A stretch of 64,000 bases of DNA from Rhodoblastus acidophilus (GCF_900187365.1 NZ_FYDG01000002.1:310001-374000); one strand, 5' to 3'. Positions 10,302 through 19,351 are shown, counted from the stretch's first letter. Numbers and translations are program-made. Notes: generated by a model from the sequence alone, not told the origin.

Positions 10302-11816
10302 ATGAATTGTGTTCCCACCAAGACCGGGCTGAAAGCGCTCGGCCTCGCCCTTGCGGGCGTGGCCGTTTGCGCTTGCGCGGCCTACGCCCAGACGCCGGCG
10401 CCCGACGCCGCGGCGACCGCCGCGGCCGCGCCCGTTCCCAACAAGGGCGACACCGCCTGGCTGCTGGTGTCCAGCGTGCTGGTGCTGATGATGTCCATTC
10501 CCGGCGTCGCCCTGTTCTACGGCGGTCTCGTCCGCACCAAGAACATGCTGTCGGTGCTCACCCAGGTGTTCGCCATCGTCGCGCTGGTCGGCGTGGTCTG
10601 GACGCTCTACGGCTATTCGATGGCCTTCACCAATGGCGGCATCGCCAATGATTTCGTCGGCGGCTTCTCGAAAATCTTCCTGAACGGGGTGACCGCCAGC
10701 TCCACCGCCGCCACCTTCTCCAATGGCGTCGTGGTGCCGGAACTCGCTTATTTCGTGTTCCAGATGACCTTCGCCATGATCACGCCGGCGCTGATCGTGG
10801 GCGCGTTCGCCGAACGCATGAAGTTCTCCGCGGTCATGCTGTTCGTGCTGCTGTGGGTCACCGTGATCTATTTCCCGATCGCCCACATGGTTTGGTACTG
10901 GGCCGGCCCGGACGCGATCGGCGACGCCGCCAAGGAACTGGCCAAGGCCGTTGACGAGACCGCCAAGGCGGCCGCGCAGGCCAAGCTCGACGCCGTCAAC
11001 CTCGACGCGGGCCGCGTGTTCCAGTCCGGCGCGCTCGACTTCGCGGGCGGCACCGTGGTGCACATCAACGCGGGCATCGCCGGCCTCGTCGGCGCCCTGA
11101 TCGTCGGCAAGCGCATCGGCTACGGCCGCGAGGCTCTGCCGCCCCACTCGCTGACCATGACCATGATCGGCGCCGCCCTGCTGTGGGTGGGCTGGTTCGG
11201 CTTCAACGCCGGCTCCAACCTCGAAGCCAATGGCGTGACCGCCCTGGCCTTCGTCAACACCATGGTCGCCACCGCCGGCGCCGCCCTGTCGTGGCTGCTG
11301 GTCGAATGGGCCGTCAAGGGCAAGCCCTCGCTGCTCGGCCTGGTGTCGGGCGCCGTCGCCGGCCTCGTCGCGGTCACTCCGGCCTCCGGCTACGCCGGCC
11401 CGATCGGCTCGCTGGTGCTCGGCCTCACGGTCTCGCCGCTGTGCCTGTTCTTCGTCTCCACCGTGAAGAACACGTTCGGCTATGACGACGCGCTCGACGT
11501 GTTCGGCGTGCACTGCATCGGCGGCATCGTCGGCGCTCTGGCCACCGGCATCCTGGTGAGCCCGGCCCTCGGCGGCGTCGGCCTGACCGACTACACCAAC
11601 TTCGCCAACGGCAACGCCTCGACCGCGCCGTTCGACATGATCGCCCAGCTCATCATCCAGGCCAAGGCGGTCGGCACGACCCTGGTGTGGTCGGGCGTCG
11701 GCTCCGCGATCCTGTACAAGCTGGTCGATCTCGTCGTCGGTCTGCGTCCCGCCCCGGATCACGAGCGCGAAGGCCTCGACGTCACCGATCACGGCGAACG
11801 CGCCTACAATTATTGA
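10302..11816 (+). CDS. amtB: Ammonium channel AmtB, second copy, with enlarged periplasmic loop
   Basis: 504 residues. A signal region (1-30, ending AYA-QTP) and an Ala/Pro-rich linker precede the Amt fold. Pore histidines are at 254 (GGTVVHINAG) and about 404 (FGVHCIGG). The NTMVATAGAAL segment is near the family norm. Compared with amtB1 the stretch between HMVWYW and GALDFAGG (about 201-242) carries some 35 extra residues, rich in Ala and Lys (KELAKAVDETAKAAAQAKLD), predicted as one periplasmic helix. The C-terminal tail ends EREGLDVTDHGERAYNY. A strong terminator follows at 11869-11901. Confidence 0.96.
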   Translation: MNCVPTKTGLKALGLALAGVAVCACAAYAQTPAPDAAATAAAAPVPNKGDTAWLLVSSVLVLMMSIPGVALFYGGLVRTKNMLSVLTQVFAIVALVGVVWTLYGYSMAFTNGGIANDFVGGFSKIFLNGVTASSTAATFSNGVVVPELAYFVFQMTFAMITPALIVGAFAERMKFSAVMLFVLLWVTVIYFPIAHMVWYWAGPDAIGDAAKELAKAVDETAKAAAQAKLDAVNLDAGRVFQSGALDFAGGTVVHINAGIAGLVGALIVGKRIGYGREALPPHSLTMTMIGAALLWVGWFGFNAGSNLEANGVTALAFVNTMVATAGAALSWLLVEWAVKGKPSLLGLVSGAVAGLVAVTPASGYAGPIGSLVLGLTVSPLCLFFVSTVKNTFGYDDALDVFGVHCIGGIVGALATGILVSPALGGVGLTDYTNFANGNASTAPFDMIAQLIIQAKAVGTTLVWSGVGSAILYKLVDLVVGLRPAPDHEREGLDVTDHGERAYNY

Positions 11817-11868
11817 TCCGATCCCGGATCGAGGGCGGCGGGGAAACCCGCCGTCCGCACCGAATAGA

Positions 11869-11901
11869 AAAGCCCCTGGCCGCAAGCCAGGGGCTTTTTT
11901 T
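11869..11901 (+). terminator. Intrinsic terminator after amtB2
   Basis: A 10-base-pair stem AGCCCCTGGC/GCCAGGGGCT (11871-11880 with 11886-11895), loop CGCAA, preceded by AAA and followed by a run of seven Ts. Classical rho-independent form. Confidence 0.92.
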
Positions 11902-11923
11902 ACGTACGGAACCGCGCCGCAAA

Positions 11924-11950
11924 GAAAAACCCCGCCGAACCGACGGGGTT
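11924..11950 (-). terminator. Intrinsic terminator after the L,D-transpeptidase gene
   Basis: On the minus strand AACCCCGTCG pairs with CGGCGGGGTT (one G-T wobble) and is followed by TTT-C-TTT. It lies about 40 bases after the stop of the transpeptidase gene and back to back with the amtB2 terminator. Confidence 0.75.
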
Positions 11951-11991
11951 GATCCCAAGTCCGCGCCGGCTTCCCGGCGAGCCTCCGCCGT

Positions 11992-12501
11992 TCAGGGCGT
12001 CATCACCACGGGCGTGCCGACGCTGACCCGGCTGTAAAGATCGGACACGTCCTCGTTGAGCATGCGGATGCAGCCGTAGGAGGCGCGCGATCCGATCGAC
12101 CCGCGCATGGTCGGGGACGTGCCGTGAATGGCGATCTCGGACCGGTCCAGCGTGAGCGCGGCGGCGCCCATCGGGTTGCGCGACGATCCGCCCGGCACGA
12201 AATCGGGCAGGTTCGGGTGGTCGCGCTTGACCACCGCCGGCGGCGTCCAGTCGGGACGGAAATACTTGCCCTCGATGCGGGCCGAGCCCAGCCATTCCTT
12301 GCCGGGCTTGGCGACCGCCACGGGATATTGGATGGCGCGGCCGTCGTCGAGCACGTAGTAGAGCTTGCGCTCGCTCATGCTGATGACCACGGTTCCCGCA
12401 TCGTAACCGGGGCGGAAATTGACCAGATGGGTGCTGGCGACGGCGGGTAGCGGCGCGGCGGCGGCGAGAGCGGCGAAGGCGGCGAAGGCAAGCGAGCGCA
12501 T
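11992..12501 (-). CDS. L,D-transpeptidase (YkuD family), exported
   Basis: 169 residues with a signal peptide (about 1-23, AVA-STH). The YkuD catalytic motif is complete: HGT at 126-128 and SYGCIRM with the nucleophilic Cys144. Such ErfK/YbiS-like enzymes form 3-3 peptidoglycan cross-links or attach proteins to peptidoglycan in the periplasm. No LysM or other domain is present. It is a single gene with its own terminator. The exact substrate cannot be read from the sequence. Confidence 0.93.
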   Translation of the reverse strand: MRSLAFAAFAALAAAAPLPAVASTHLVNFRPGYDAGTVVISMSERKLYYVLDDGRAIQYPVAVAKPGKEWLGSARIEGKYFRPDWTPPAVVKRDHPNLPDFVPGGSSRNPMGAAALTLDRSEIAIHGTSPTMRGSIGSRASYGCIRMLNEDVSDLYSRVSVGTPVVMTP

Positions 12502-12653
12502 GAAAGACTCCTGGGCGGCGGGCTGGAGCGGAGCAGGTAGAGCTTTGAAAATGCCGCCAGGAAACGCGCGGAGCTAGGGCGCCGGCGCCACAGTCACGGA
12601 AAATTTGGTCACGAGCGCTAACAGGGCGTTAACGCATAATCATCCGTTAACGC

Positions 12654-12688
12654 AAAACGGCCCGGCGAACGCGAGGTTCGCCGGGCCG
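12654..12688 (-). terminator. Intrinsic terminator after hemY
   Basis: A 13-base-pair stem (12658-12670 with 12676-12688, loop of five) followed on the minus strand by TTTT. It is 30 bases past the hemY stop and ends the mic60-hemY transcript. Confidence 0.88.
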
Positions 12689-12718
12689 CTCGTCAAATCA
12701 TCGCGCGTCGCGCGCGGC

Positions 12719-14284
12719 TCAGAACATGCGCGCGGGCGCCGCCGCGCCGACGGGCTTGGGCTTCGGGCCGGGATCGTCCGGCGGCGAGGCCAGCGGGAAC
12801 ACCACCGGCTGCGGCGAATGGCGCTGAGCGGAGGCCGACTCGCCGGCCTTCGCCGGCGCGTCCGCGGCGGGGGGCGCGGGCGGCGCGGCGGCGGACGGCG
12901 GTTGCGGCGTATCGGAGGGTCCCTGCAGCGAGGTGGGCGCCGCTCCATTGAGCGTGGACGCCGCGAAAGCAGGCGGCGGATCCTCGACGGGGCCGGTCAA
13001 TTCCTCTTGCGGCTCGGCCCAGACATAGGCGTCGAGCTTGCCGGTGACCGGAGAAATCGGCGCCCAATGCTTCGACCAATGGCCGTCGGCGAACCACATG
13101 GCGTCGCGCGGCGCGCGCGACGCGCGGGACAGCCATTCGCGCACCAGCCCCTGCGCGTCGTGCTCGCGATCTTCCAGTTCCGCCATGATCACGCACATGC
13201 GCGCGGTCGGACGCTGGCCCGAGGCCACCAGAGGCGCCATGGACTTGCGCGCCAGCGTGAACTCGCGGGCGCCAATGGCGGCCACCGCGACCAGCATGGC
13301 GCTTTCGGGATGCTCGGGCGCGCAGCGCGCCAGCGCCTTGGCGCGGCTGAGGCGGTCGGCGGCCGAATCGCCCGAGCGCACCTCGAGATAGGCGCGGGCG
13401 AGTTCGGGATGCGGCGCCCGGGCGTAAACCGTCTCCAGCAGTTTCGAGGCGGCGCGCAGATCGCCCTTGCGCGACAGCAACCGTCCCAGCAGGACGGCGG
13501 CCGGCGTCAGCGCCGGCTCCTTCTGCAGGGCCGCGCGCAGCAGCTTGATGGCGCGCACCGGATCGGTCTGCTCGACGTCCATCGCAATGGCCGTCTCCAG
13601 CACGGCCCGCTGGCGGCGCGCCGTCTCGGGATCGACGATTTTGGCGCGAATGTTCTGGGCGACGCAACGCTGGGCGGCCTCCCAGTCCTTGGTCGCGGTA
13701 TAGCGGTCGAACACCGCCTGCCCCGTCCAGCTGAGGGGACGCGTGTCCTGGGCCTGGAGCGCCAGCGCGTGCGCGGCCTCCTGATCGCCGCGGCGCAGGC
13801 TCTCGGCGTGCAGGCCGCGCAGGCCGAGCAATTTGGTGTCGGCGCGCAGAGACATGGCGCGGAACGCCTCCTCCGCGCGGGCGCGGTCCCCCGCCAATTG
13901 CGCGGTTTGCGCCTCAAGCAGCAGCGTCAGCGGCTCCTCCGGCAGATGCCGCTTGGCTTCCTGGCTGGCGCGCCGCGCGCGCTGCAGGTCGCCGGCGCCG
14001 GCCGCGACAATGCCGCGCGACAGCGCCTCGACGCCGCGCTCGCGGCCCCGGGCGCGGCGCGCCAGCGCCATGAACGAGGGAATGTTGAACAGGAAGCGGA
14101 TCAGGCTCCAAACCAGACCGAGGACGACGGCCGTCGCGAGGATGAAGGCGCAGCCCACCAGCGGCGAGGTGTCGATATGGTAGCCGAACCACTCGACCGC
14201 GAGCGACCCGGGCGTCTCCATGAGAATGCCGAGCCCCCAGGCGGCGGCGGCGATCAAGGCGAGAAACAGCAGCGTTTTGATCAT
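12719..14284 (-). CDS. hemY: HemY-like tetratricopeptide membrane protein
   Basis: 521 residues. Two membrane segments lie at the N terminus (about 3-22 and 40-62), followed by a TPR region of some 340 residues and a Pro/Ala-rich, probably disordered tail (about 410-521). This is the proteobacterial HemY N-terminal/TPR family found with heme genes; its biochemical role is unresolved and it is unrelated to the protoporphyrinogen oxidase of the same name. It begins 28 bases after the Mic60-like gene, the usual alphaproteobacterial pairing. No hemC or hemD is adjacent here. Confidence 0.88.
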   Translation of the reverse strand: MIKTLLFLALIAAAAWGLGILMETPGSLAVEWFGYHIDTSPLVGCAFILATAVVLGLVWSLIRFLFNIPSFMALARRARGRERGVEALSRGIVAAGAGDLQRARRASQEAKRHLPEEPLTLLLEAQTAQLAGDRARAEEAFRAMSLRADTKLLGLRGLHAESLRRGDQEAAHALALQAQDTRPLSWTGQAVFDRYTATKDWEAAQRCVAQNIRAKIVDPETARRQRAVLETAIAMDVEQTDPVRAIKLLRAALQKEPALTPAAVLLGRLLSRKGDLRAASKLLETVYARAPHPELARAYLEVRSGDSAADRLSRAKALARCAPEHPESAMLVAVAAIGAREFTLARKSMAPLVASGQRPTARMCVIMAELEDREHDAQGLVREWLSRASRAPRDAMWFADGHWSKHWAPISPVTGKLDAYVWAEPQEELTGPVEDPPPAFAASTLNGAAPTSLQGPSDTPQPPSAAAPPAPPAADAPAKAGESASAQRHSPQPVVFPLASPPDDPGPKPKPVGAAAPARMF

Positions 14285-14312
14285 GGGAGACGCCCGAAAT
14301 GACAGAGAAACG

Positions 14313-16187
14313 TCAATTGTTAACTTTATCCACGTTCTGCAACGCGGCTTCAAATTCAGCCTTGGCCGCGTTTTCAGCCGCGAGGCGCAAGCCGGCGGCC
14401 TTGGCCCAATCGGCCGTCACCGCGCGCGAAGCCTCCGGCAGCAGCGCCTCCTCGGCGACCGCGCCGGCGAGATCACCGGCCTTCAAAAGCTTGAGCGCCT
14501 TTTCGGCATGCGCGGCGGCCTGATCCTCCGGCGAAGCGGGGGGCGCGGCCGAGCCCGCCGGCCGCAGTTTGACCACCTTGCCGACATGGGTTTCGAGATA
14601 GGCGATCACCTTCTCGCCGGTGGTTTTCGCCTCGGTCCCGGCCGGTTTCGGCGGTGCGGCGGCGGCGGCGATTTTCGGCGACAGCGCCGAAAAATCGGCG
14701 GCGAGGCTGACGAGGCCGGGCGCCTTCGCGCCCGCCCGCATTTGCGCGACGCGGCCGGCGTCGCCGCCCAGATGTTCGAGCGCGCCGGCGAAAGCGGCGA
14801 TATCCGCGCCCTGGCGCAGCGCGGCCAGCGCCGATTCCGCCATCAGCAGCCGCGCCGCCGCCTCGGCCGGCTTCGATTCCGGCGCGGCCCTGGGCGTCTC
14901 TCGCGGAGCGGCGAGCTTCGCCTCGGCCTGGGCCAGACGGCGCGTCAATTCGGACAATTGCGTCTGCGCCTGCGCCACCTGCGCCTGGGTGTCGGACAGT
15001 TCCGTCCGCGTCTCCACCAGATGCTCGACCAGTTCGCGTTCGCGCAGGCTCGGCCCGTCGCCCGCTCCAGCCTTGTCAGGCGCGGCCGTGGCCGGAGGCT
15101 CGGCGGCCGGCTGACGCGCCGGCGCTTCGCTCGGGGCGGCGGGCGCTTCCGCCTGAGACGGCGCGGTCGGCTCGGCAGAAGCGGCCGGCTTTTCGGTCTC
15201 CACGGCGGGTTTCTCGGACTCGGCGGTCGCGGCCTTGCCGCTCTCCGAATCCGCGGCTTCGTTCTTGCCGCCCTTGGCGCCGGCGGATTCGCCCTCCGGC
15301 GGCGGGGCGGCGGTCTTCGCCGCAGGCTTGGCGGCGTCGGTGTCGGCGGGCGGAGACAGCAGATCCGGCGCGCCATTCTGGGTCGACAGATAATATCCGC
15401 CGCCGAGCGCCGCCACGCCCAGCAAGGCGACCAGACGCAGACCGGTTCTCTTCGGCTTCGCGGGCTGTTCGGGCTGGGGTTCGGACGGCGGACGCGCGCC
15501 GCCCAACGGCCCCGGCTTGGCCGGCGTGACGGGCTTGGCCGGCGTGACGGGCTTGGCCGGCGTCGAAGGCTTGGCCGGCGTGGCTGGCGTGGAAGGCTTG
15601 GCCGGGGTGGAAGGCGCAGCCGTAGGCTGGGCCGGAGCGGTTCGGAAGGGGGGCGGCGGATCGTTCTTTTCGGCGGCGGGTTTGGCGGGCGCCGGCGCTT
15701 CGGCTTTCTTCTCCACCGCAGGCGGCGTCGCTGGGCTCACGGGCGCCGGCTTGGCGGCGGCGGGCGCATCCGTTTTCTTTTCCACAACGGCCGGCGCGGG
15801 CGCAGCCACAGGCTTGGCGGCAGGCGTTTCAATTTTCTTTTCGGCCACAGCCGGCGCGGCTGGGCTGGCGGGCGCAGGTTTGGCGGGGGCTGCGGGCGCC
15901 TCAGCCTTCTTCGGCGCGACGGCCTGCGCGGGCGAAACCGAAGCTAAAGGCGAAACCGAAGGCTTGGCGGCGGGCGCTTCGGTCTTCTTGCCGGTCACTA
16001 CGCTCGCGGCGGCGGGGCGCGCGGGCGCGGGGGACGATTCGGGCTTGGCTAGCGACGGATTGACCGCCGGCGTGGCTTGTCCCTTGGGCGAAGGCTGCGG
16101 CGCCGCGCCGGGAGCCGCAGGCTCCGCGGGGGTGGCGGCCTTCGCAGGGGTCTGGTGATCCTCGCCTTGTCCGTTCTGCGCGTTCAT
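14313..16187 (-). CDS. Mic60/mitofilin-like inner-membrane protein (COG4223)
   Basis: 624 residues. The first 250 are Ala/Pro/Lys repeats (EKKTDAPAA-like units and PAKPVTPAKPVTPAKP runs). One membrane segment follows (about 253-272, VALLGVAALGGGYYL), then an Ala/Glu linker, a coiled coil (about 385-435, ELSDTQAQVAQAQTQLSELT) and a C-terminal mitofilin-like domain. Alphaproteobacterial Mic60 shapes inner membrane invaginations and is typically encoded next to hemY, as here. The call rests on architecture and neighbourhood; the C-terminal signature is weakly conserved. The very long proline-rich N terminus is cytoplasmic by topology. Confidence 0.82.
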   Translation of the reverse strand: MNAQNGQGEDHQTPAKAATPAEPAAPGAAPQPSPKGQATPAVNPSLAKPESSPAPARPAAASVVTGKKTEAPAAKPSVSPLASVSPAQAVAPKKAEAPAAPAKPAPASPAAPAVAEKKIETPAAKPVAAPAPAVVEKKTDAPAAAKPAPVSPATPPAVEKKAEAPAPAKPAAEKNDPPPPFRTAPAQPTAAPSTPAKPSTPATPAKPSTPAKPVTPAKPVTPAKPGPLGGARPPSEPQPEQPAKPKRTGLRLVALLGVAALGGGYYLSTQNGAPDLLSPPADTDAAKPAAKTAAPPPEGESAGAKGGKNEAADSESGKAATAESEKPAVETEKPAASAEPTAPSQAEAPAAPSEAPARQPAAEPPATAAPDKAGAGDGPSLRERELVEHLVETRTELSDTQAQVAQAQTQLSELTRRLAQAEAKLAAPRETPRAAPESKPAEAAARLLMAESALAALRQGADIAAFAGALEHLGGDAGRVAQMRAGAKAPGLVSLAADFSALSPKIAAAAAPPKPAGTEAKTTGEKVIAYLETHVGKVVKLRPAGSAAPPASPEDQAAAHAEKALKLLKAGDLAGAVAEEALLPEASRAVTADWAKAAGLRLAAENAAKAEFEAALQNVDKVNN

Positions 16188-16272
16188 TCTGCGGTTCCCT
16201 GCCGTTCCGCGGCATTATAGCGGCCGCGCGGATCGGGAAAACCCCAGTTCGACACGCGACCGGCATTTTCTC

Positions 16273-17154
16273 TCAAGTCTGAGCGGAGATCGCCTCGGCG
16301 ATCGCGACGGTGCGCCGCGCCATGTCGGCGTGCAAACGCTCGACCATCTTGCCGTCGACCTGCAGCGCGCCCTTGGACTGGTTCTCGGGCAGATCGAAGA
16401 TTTCGATCACCCGGCGCGCGAAGGCGATTTCGGCCTCGGCCGGGGCGAACACCTCGTTGCAAATCTCCACCTGCTTCGGATGGATCAGCGTCTTGCCGTC
16501 CATGCCGAGATCGCGGCCCTGCTCGCATTCGGCGCGGAATCCCGCCTCGTCCGAGAAATCGTTGTAAACGCCGTCGACGATATCGACCCCGTGGGCGCGG
16601 GCGGCGGCGACGCAGATCGACAGATAGGCCAGCATCGACAGCCGCCCCTTCGTCAGCCGCGCGCGGGTTTCCTTGGCGATGTCGTTGGTGCCCATCACCA
16701 GCACGGACAACCGCGCGGCGGGATCGAGCGCCGTGCGCACGATGGAATCGGCGTTGAGAATGGCGGTCGGCGTTTCCATCATCGCCCAGAGCCTGGTGTG
16801 CTCGGGCGCGCCGAAATCGCGGATCGCCTTGGCGGTGAGGGTGATGTCGCCGGGGGTCGAAACCTTCGGAATCAGAATGGCGTCCGGGCCGGCGGCGGCG
16901 GCGGCGGCGAGATCCGCCTTGCCCCAGGGCGTATGCGTTCCATTGACGCGGATGACCACCTCGCGGCGGCCGAAGCCGCCGGCCTTGACGGCGGCCATGA
17001 CCTGATCGCGCGCAGCCTCCTTGGCGTCGGGCGCGACGGCGTCCTCCAGATCGAGGATCAACGCGTCGGCGGCGAGCGTCTTGGCCTTTTCCAGCGCGCG
17101 GGCGTTCGAACCGGGCATGTAGAGCACGCTGCGGCGGGGACGAAGGCTGGTCAT
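16273..17154 (-). CDS. CoA ester lyase, HpcH/HpaI aldolase - CitE family
   Basis: 293 residues, a TIM-barrel lyase of the CitE/malyl-CoA lyase family. Seen: RRSVLYMPGSNARALEKA, the metal/acid residues in LILDLEDAVAPDAKE, RVNG, AMMETPTAILN and GKTLIHPKQVEICN. Members cleave or hydrolyse (3S)-malyl-CoA, beta-methylmalyl-CoA or citramalyl-CoA. The sequence alone does not choose among these; Mcl2-type malyl-CoA thioesterase or a CitE-like lyase are the main options. No citrate lyase alpha or gamma subunit is nearby, so citrate lyase itself is unlikely. Divergent from the carbonic anhydrase gene. Confidence 0.88.
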   Translation of the reverse strand: MTSLRPRRSVLYMPGSNARALEKAKTLAADALILDLEDAVAPDAKEAARDQVMAAVKAGGFGRREVVIRVNGTHTPWGKADLAAAAAAGPDAILIPKVSTPGDITLTAKAIRDFGAPEHTRLWAMMETPTAILNADSIVRTALDPAARLSVLVMGTNDIAKETRARLTKGRLSMLAYLSICVAAARAHGVDIVDGVYNDFSDEAGFRAECEQGRDLGMDGKTLIHPKQVEICNEVFAPAEAEIAFARRVIEIFDLPENQSKGALQVDGKMVERLHADMARRTVAIAEAISAQT

Positions 17155-17436
17155 GCGTTCTCCTCAATGGCGCCGCGAAACATGCGAGCGGACCGCTCGC
17201 GTTCGGACGCGTTGAATAAAAGCGTCGCCGCGCCGGCCGCGTTTCAGCGGCCCGCCCCGGCGTCCAAGCTTGTGCGGGCGAGCATAATCGCTCGCCCCCG
17301 TTCGCGCCATCGGCAATTTGGCGGGACGCCGCGACTTTCGTCGGGACGCCGCGCGCATCCGGCGGCTTGCCCCCGCCGCCGCAATCCGGCAATACATGCG
17401 CCCGGTTGCCGCCCAAGCGGCGCGGAGGCATTTGCG

Positions 17437-18132
17437 ATGAGCGAGCAGATTTTCCCGAAACGGCTGGCTGAAGGCTATCAAAGCTTCCTTCAGGGGCGTT
17501 TCGGACGGGAGCGCGCGCGCTACCAGGAACTGGCCGAACAGGGACAGAACCCGGACACCCTGCTGATCGGCTGCTGCGATTCGCGCGTCCCGCCGGAGGT
17601 GATCTTCGACGCCGGGCCGGGCGAATTGTTCGTGGTGCGCAATGTCGCCAATCTCGCCCCGCCCTACAAGCCGAACGACGATTATCACGGCACCTCCGCG
17701 GCCATCGAATTCGCTGTGATGGGCTTGAAGGTCAAGCATATCGTGGTGATGGGCCACGCCCAATGCGGCGGCGTGCGCGCCTATACCGAAATGGAGGCCG
17801 ATCCGTATATGCGGCCCTTGGCGCCGGGCGATTTCATCGGCCGCTGGATTCGGCTGCTCGCCCCGGCGGCCGAAGGCCTGGGCGCGCCGAGCGAACCGTT
17901 GAGCGACTGGTCGGAGCGGCTGAACCACGAGTCGATCAAGGCGAGCCTCGCCAACCTGCGCAGCTTCCCCTATATCGCCACGCTCGAAGCGCGCGGCTGG
18001 CTCAGCCTGCACGGCGCCTATTTTGGCGTCGCCACCGGGGAATTGCTGGTGCTGAACGAGGCCACCGGCCAGTTCCACCAGATCGCCGCCGAGGCCTATC
18101 GCGACCTGTTCGCCGACGCCCCGAGGTTCTGA
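17437..18132 (+). CDS. Beta-class carbonic anhydrase
   Basis: 231 residues. Zinc ligands Cys46, His107 and Cys110 are seen in GCCDSR and GHAQCGG, with the Asp48/Arg50 dyad. It interconverts CO2 and bicarbonate in the cytosol. The ATG at 17437 follows a GCGGAGGCATTTGCG leader with a good GGAGG site. It converges on phaZ with one base between the stops. Upstream 282 bases are shared with the CitE-like gene and should hold both promoters. Confidence 0.95.
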   Translation: MSEQIFPKRLAEGYQSFLQGRFGRERARYQELAEQGQNPDTLLIGCCDSRVPPEVIFDAGPGELFVVRNVANLAPPYKPNDDYHGTSAAIEFAVMGLKVKHIVVMGHAQCGGVRAYTEMEADPYMRPLAPGDFIGRWIRLLAPAAEGLGAPSEPLSDWSERLNHESIKASLANLRSFPYIATLEARGWLSLHGAYFGVATGELLVLNEATGQFHQIAAEAYRDLFADAPRF

Positions 18133-18133
18133 C

Positions 18134-19351
18134 TCAATCGTTCTGCAGGATCATGTTGCGGACGATCGGATAGACCTGGTTTTCCCATTTGCGGCCGCTG
18201 AACACGCCGTAATGGCCGACGCCGGCCTGCATGTGGTGCTTGCGGCGATAAGGCTTCAGACTGGCGGCGAGATCATGCGCCGCCATGGTCTGGCCGACGG
18301 CGCAAATGTCGTCGCGCTCGCCTTCCACCGTCAGCAGCGCGGTCTTGCGGATCGCCTTGGGATCGACCGTTCGGCCGCGATATTTCAGCAGGCCCAGCGG
18401 CAGCAGATGCTCCTGGAACACCCAGCGCACGGTTTCCAGATAGAATTCCGCCGGCAGGTCCAGCACCGCGAAATATTCGTCGTAAAACGCCTTGGTCTGG
18501 TCAGCCTTGGCCACATCGCCGCCGGCGAGATGGTGGAACAGCTCGACATGCGCCTTCACATGGCGGTCCATGTTCATCGCCATGAAGGCGGAGAGCTGGA
18601 TGAAGCCGGGATAGACCCGCCGCCGCGCGCCCTTGTAGCGCAGCGGCACGCGGGCGATCAGATTGGACTCGAACCAGGACATCGGCTTTTCCTTGGCCAG
18701 CTCGTTGACCTTGGTCGGCGCGATGCGGGTGTCGATCGGCCCGGCCATCAGCGTCATCGAGGCGGGCTGGGCCGGATTGTCGTCCTCGGCCATCACGGCG
18801 GCGGCGGCCAGCGCCTGCACGCAGGGCTGGCACACCGCGACAATATGCGCGCCCGGGCCGATATGTTCGAGAAAGCGGATGACATGGGCGACATAATCGT
18901 CGAAGCCGAAGGCGCCGTCGGCCAGGCTGACGTCGCGCGCGTTGTGCCAGTCGGTGATGAAGACGTCATGGTCGGCCAGCAGCGTGCGCACGGTCGCGCG
19001 CAGCAGCGTGGCGAAATGGCCGGACAGCGGCGCGATCACCAGCACGCGCGGCTGCGGCGTCGCGACATGTTTCTTGAAGTGCAGCAGGGTGGCGAAGGGC
19101 GTGGTCAGCGCGGCGGTCTCGACGATCTCCACCTGCTCGTTGCCGACCGGCGCGCTCTTGATATTATAGGCCGGCCGCTGATGGGTCAGGCCGACGCGGT
19201 CCACCATCTGGTAGGCGGCGGACATGTTGCGGACCAGAAGCGTGTCGCGCAGCGGCCCGATCGACCCGTTCAGCATCTGGGCGGCCAGCCGCGCGTAGGC
19301 CTTGACCGGCGCCATCAGGTCCGATTGGGCTTGATAAGCATGATACAGCAT
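18134..19351 (-). CDS. phaZ: Intracellular polyhydroxyalkanoate depolymerase
   Basis: 405 residues, the TIGR01849-type intracellular PHB depolymerase with an alpha/beta hydrolase fold. These enzymes mobilise amorphous PHB granules. Seen: VLVIAPLSGHFATLLRATVRTLL, DVFITDWHNARDV, and the cysteine nucleophile region HIVAVCQPCVQA (Cys174) typical of PhaZa1-like enzymes. The C-terminal His context is MQAGVGHYGVFSGRKWE. No signal peptide, in keeping with a cytoplasmic granule enzyme. It predicts PHB storage in the organism. Confidence 0.94.
   Translation of the reverse strand: MLYHAYQAQSDLMAPVKAYARLAAQMLNGSIGPLRDTLLVRNMSAAYQMVDRVGLTHQRPAYNIKSAPVGNEQVEIVETAALTTPFATLLHFKKHVATPQPRVLVIAPLSGHFATLLRATVRTLLADHDVFITDWHNARDVSLADGAFGFDDYVAHVIRFLEHIGPGAHIVAVCQPCVQALAAAAVMAEDDNPAQPASMTLMAGPIDTRIAPTKVNELAKEKPMSWFESNLIARVPLRYKGARRRVYPGFIQLSAFMAMNMDRHVKAHVELFHHLAGGDVAKADQTKAFYDEYFAVLDLPAEFYLETVRWVFQEHLLPLGLLKYRGRTVDPKAIRKTALLTVEGERDDICAVGQTMAAHDLAASLKPYRRKHHMQAGVGHYGVFSGRKWENQVYPIVRNMILQND

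Noticed and set aside
16273-17154. CitE-like lyase as evidence of the serine cycle or methylotrophy
   Set aside because: The family includes many non-methylotrophic members, and no other serine-cycle gene (mtkAB, hpr, sga, glyA) is in the window.
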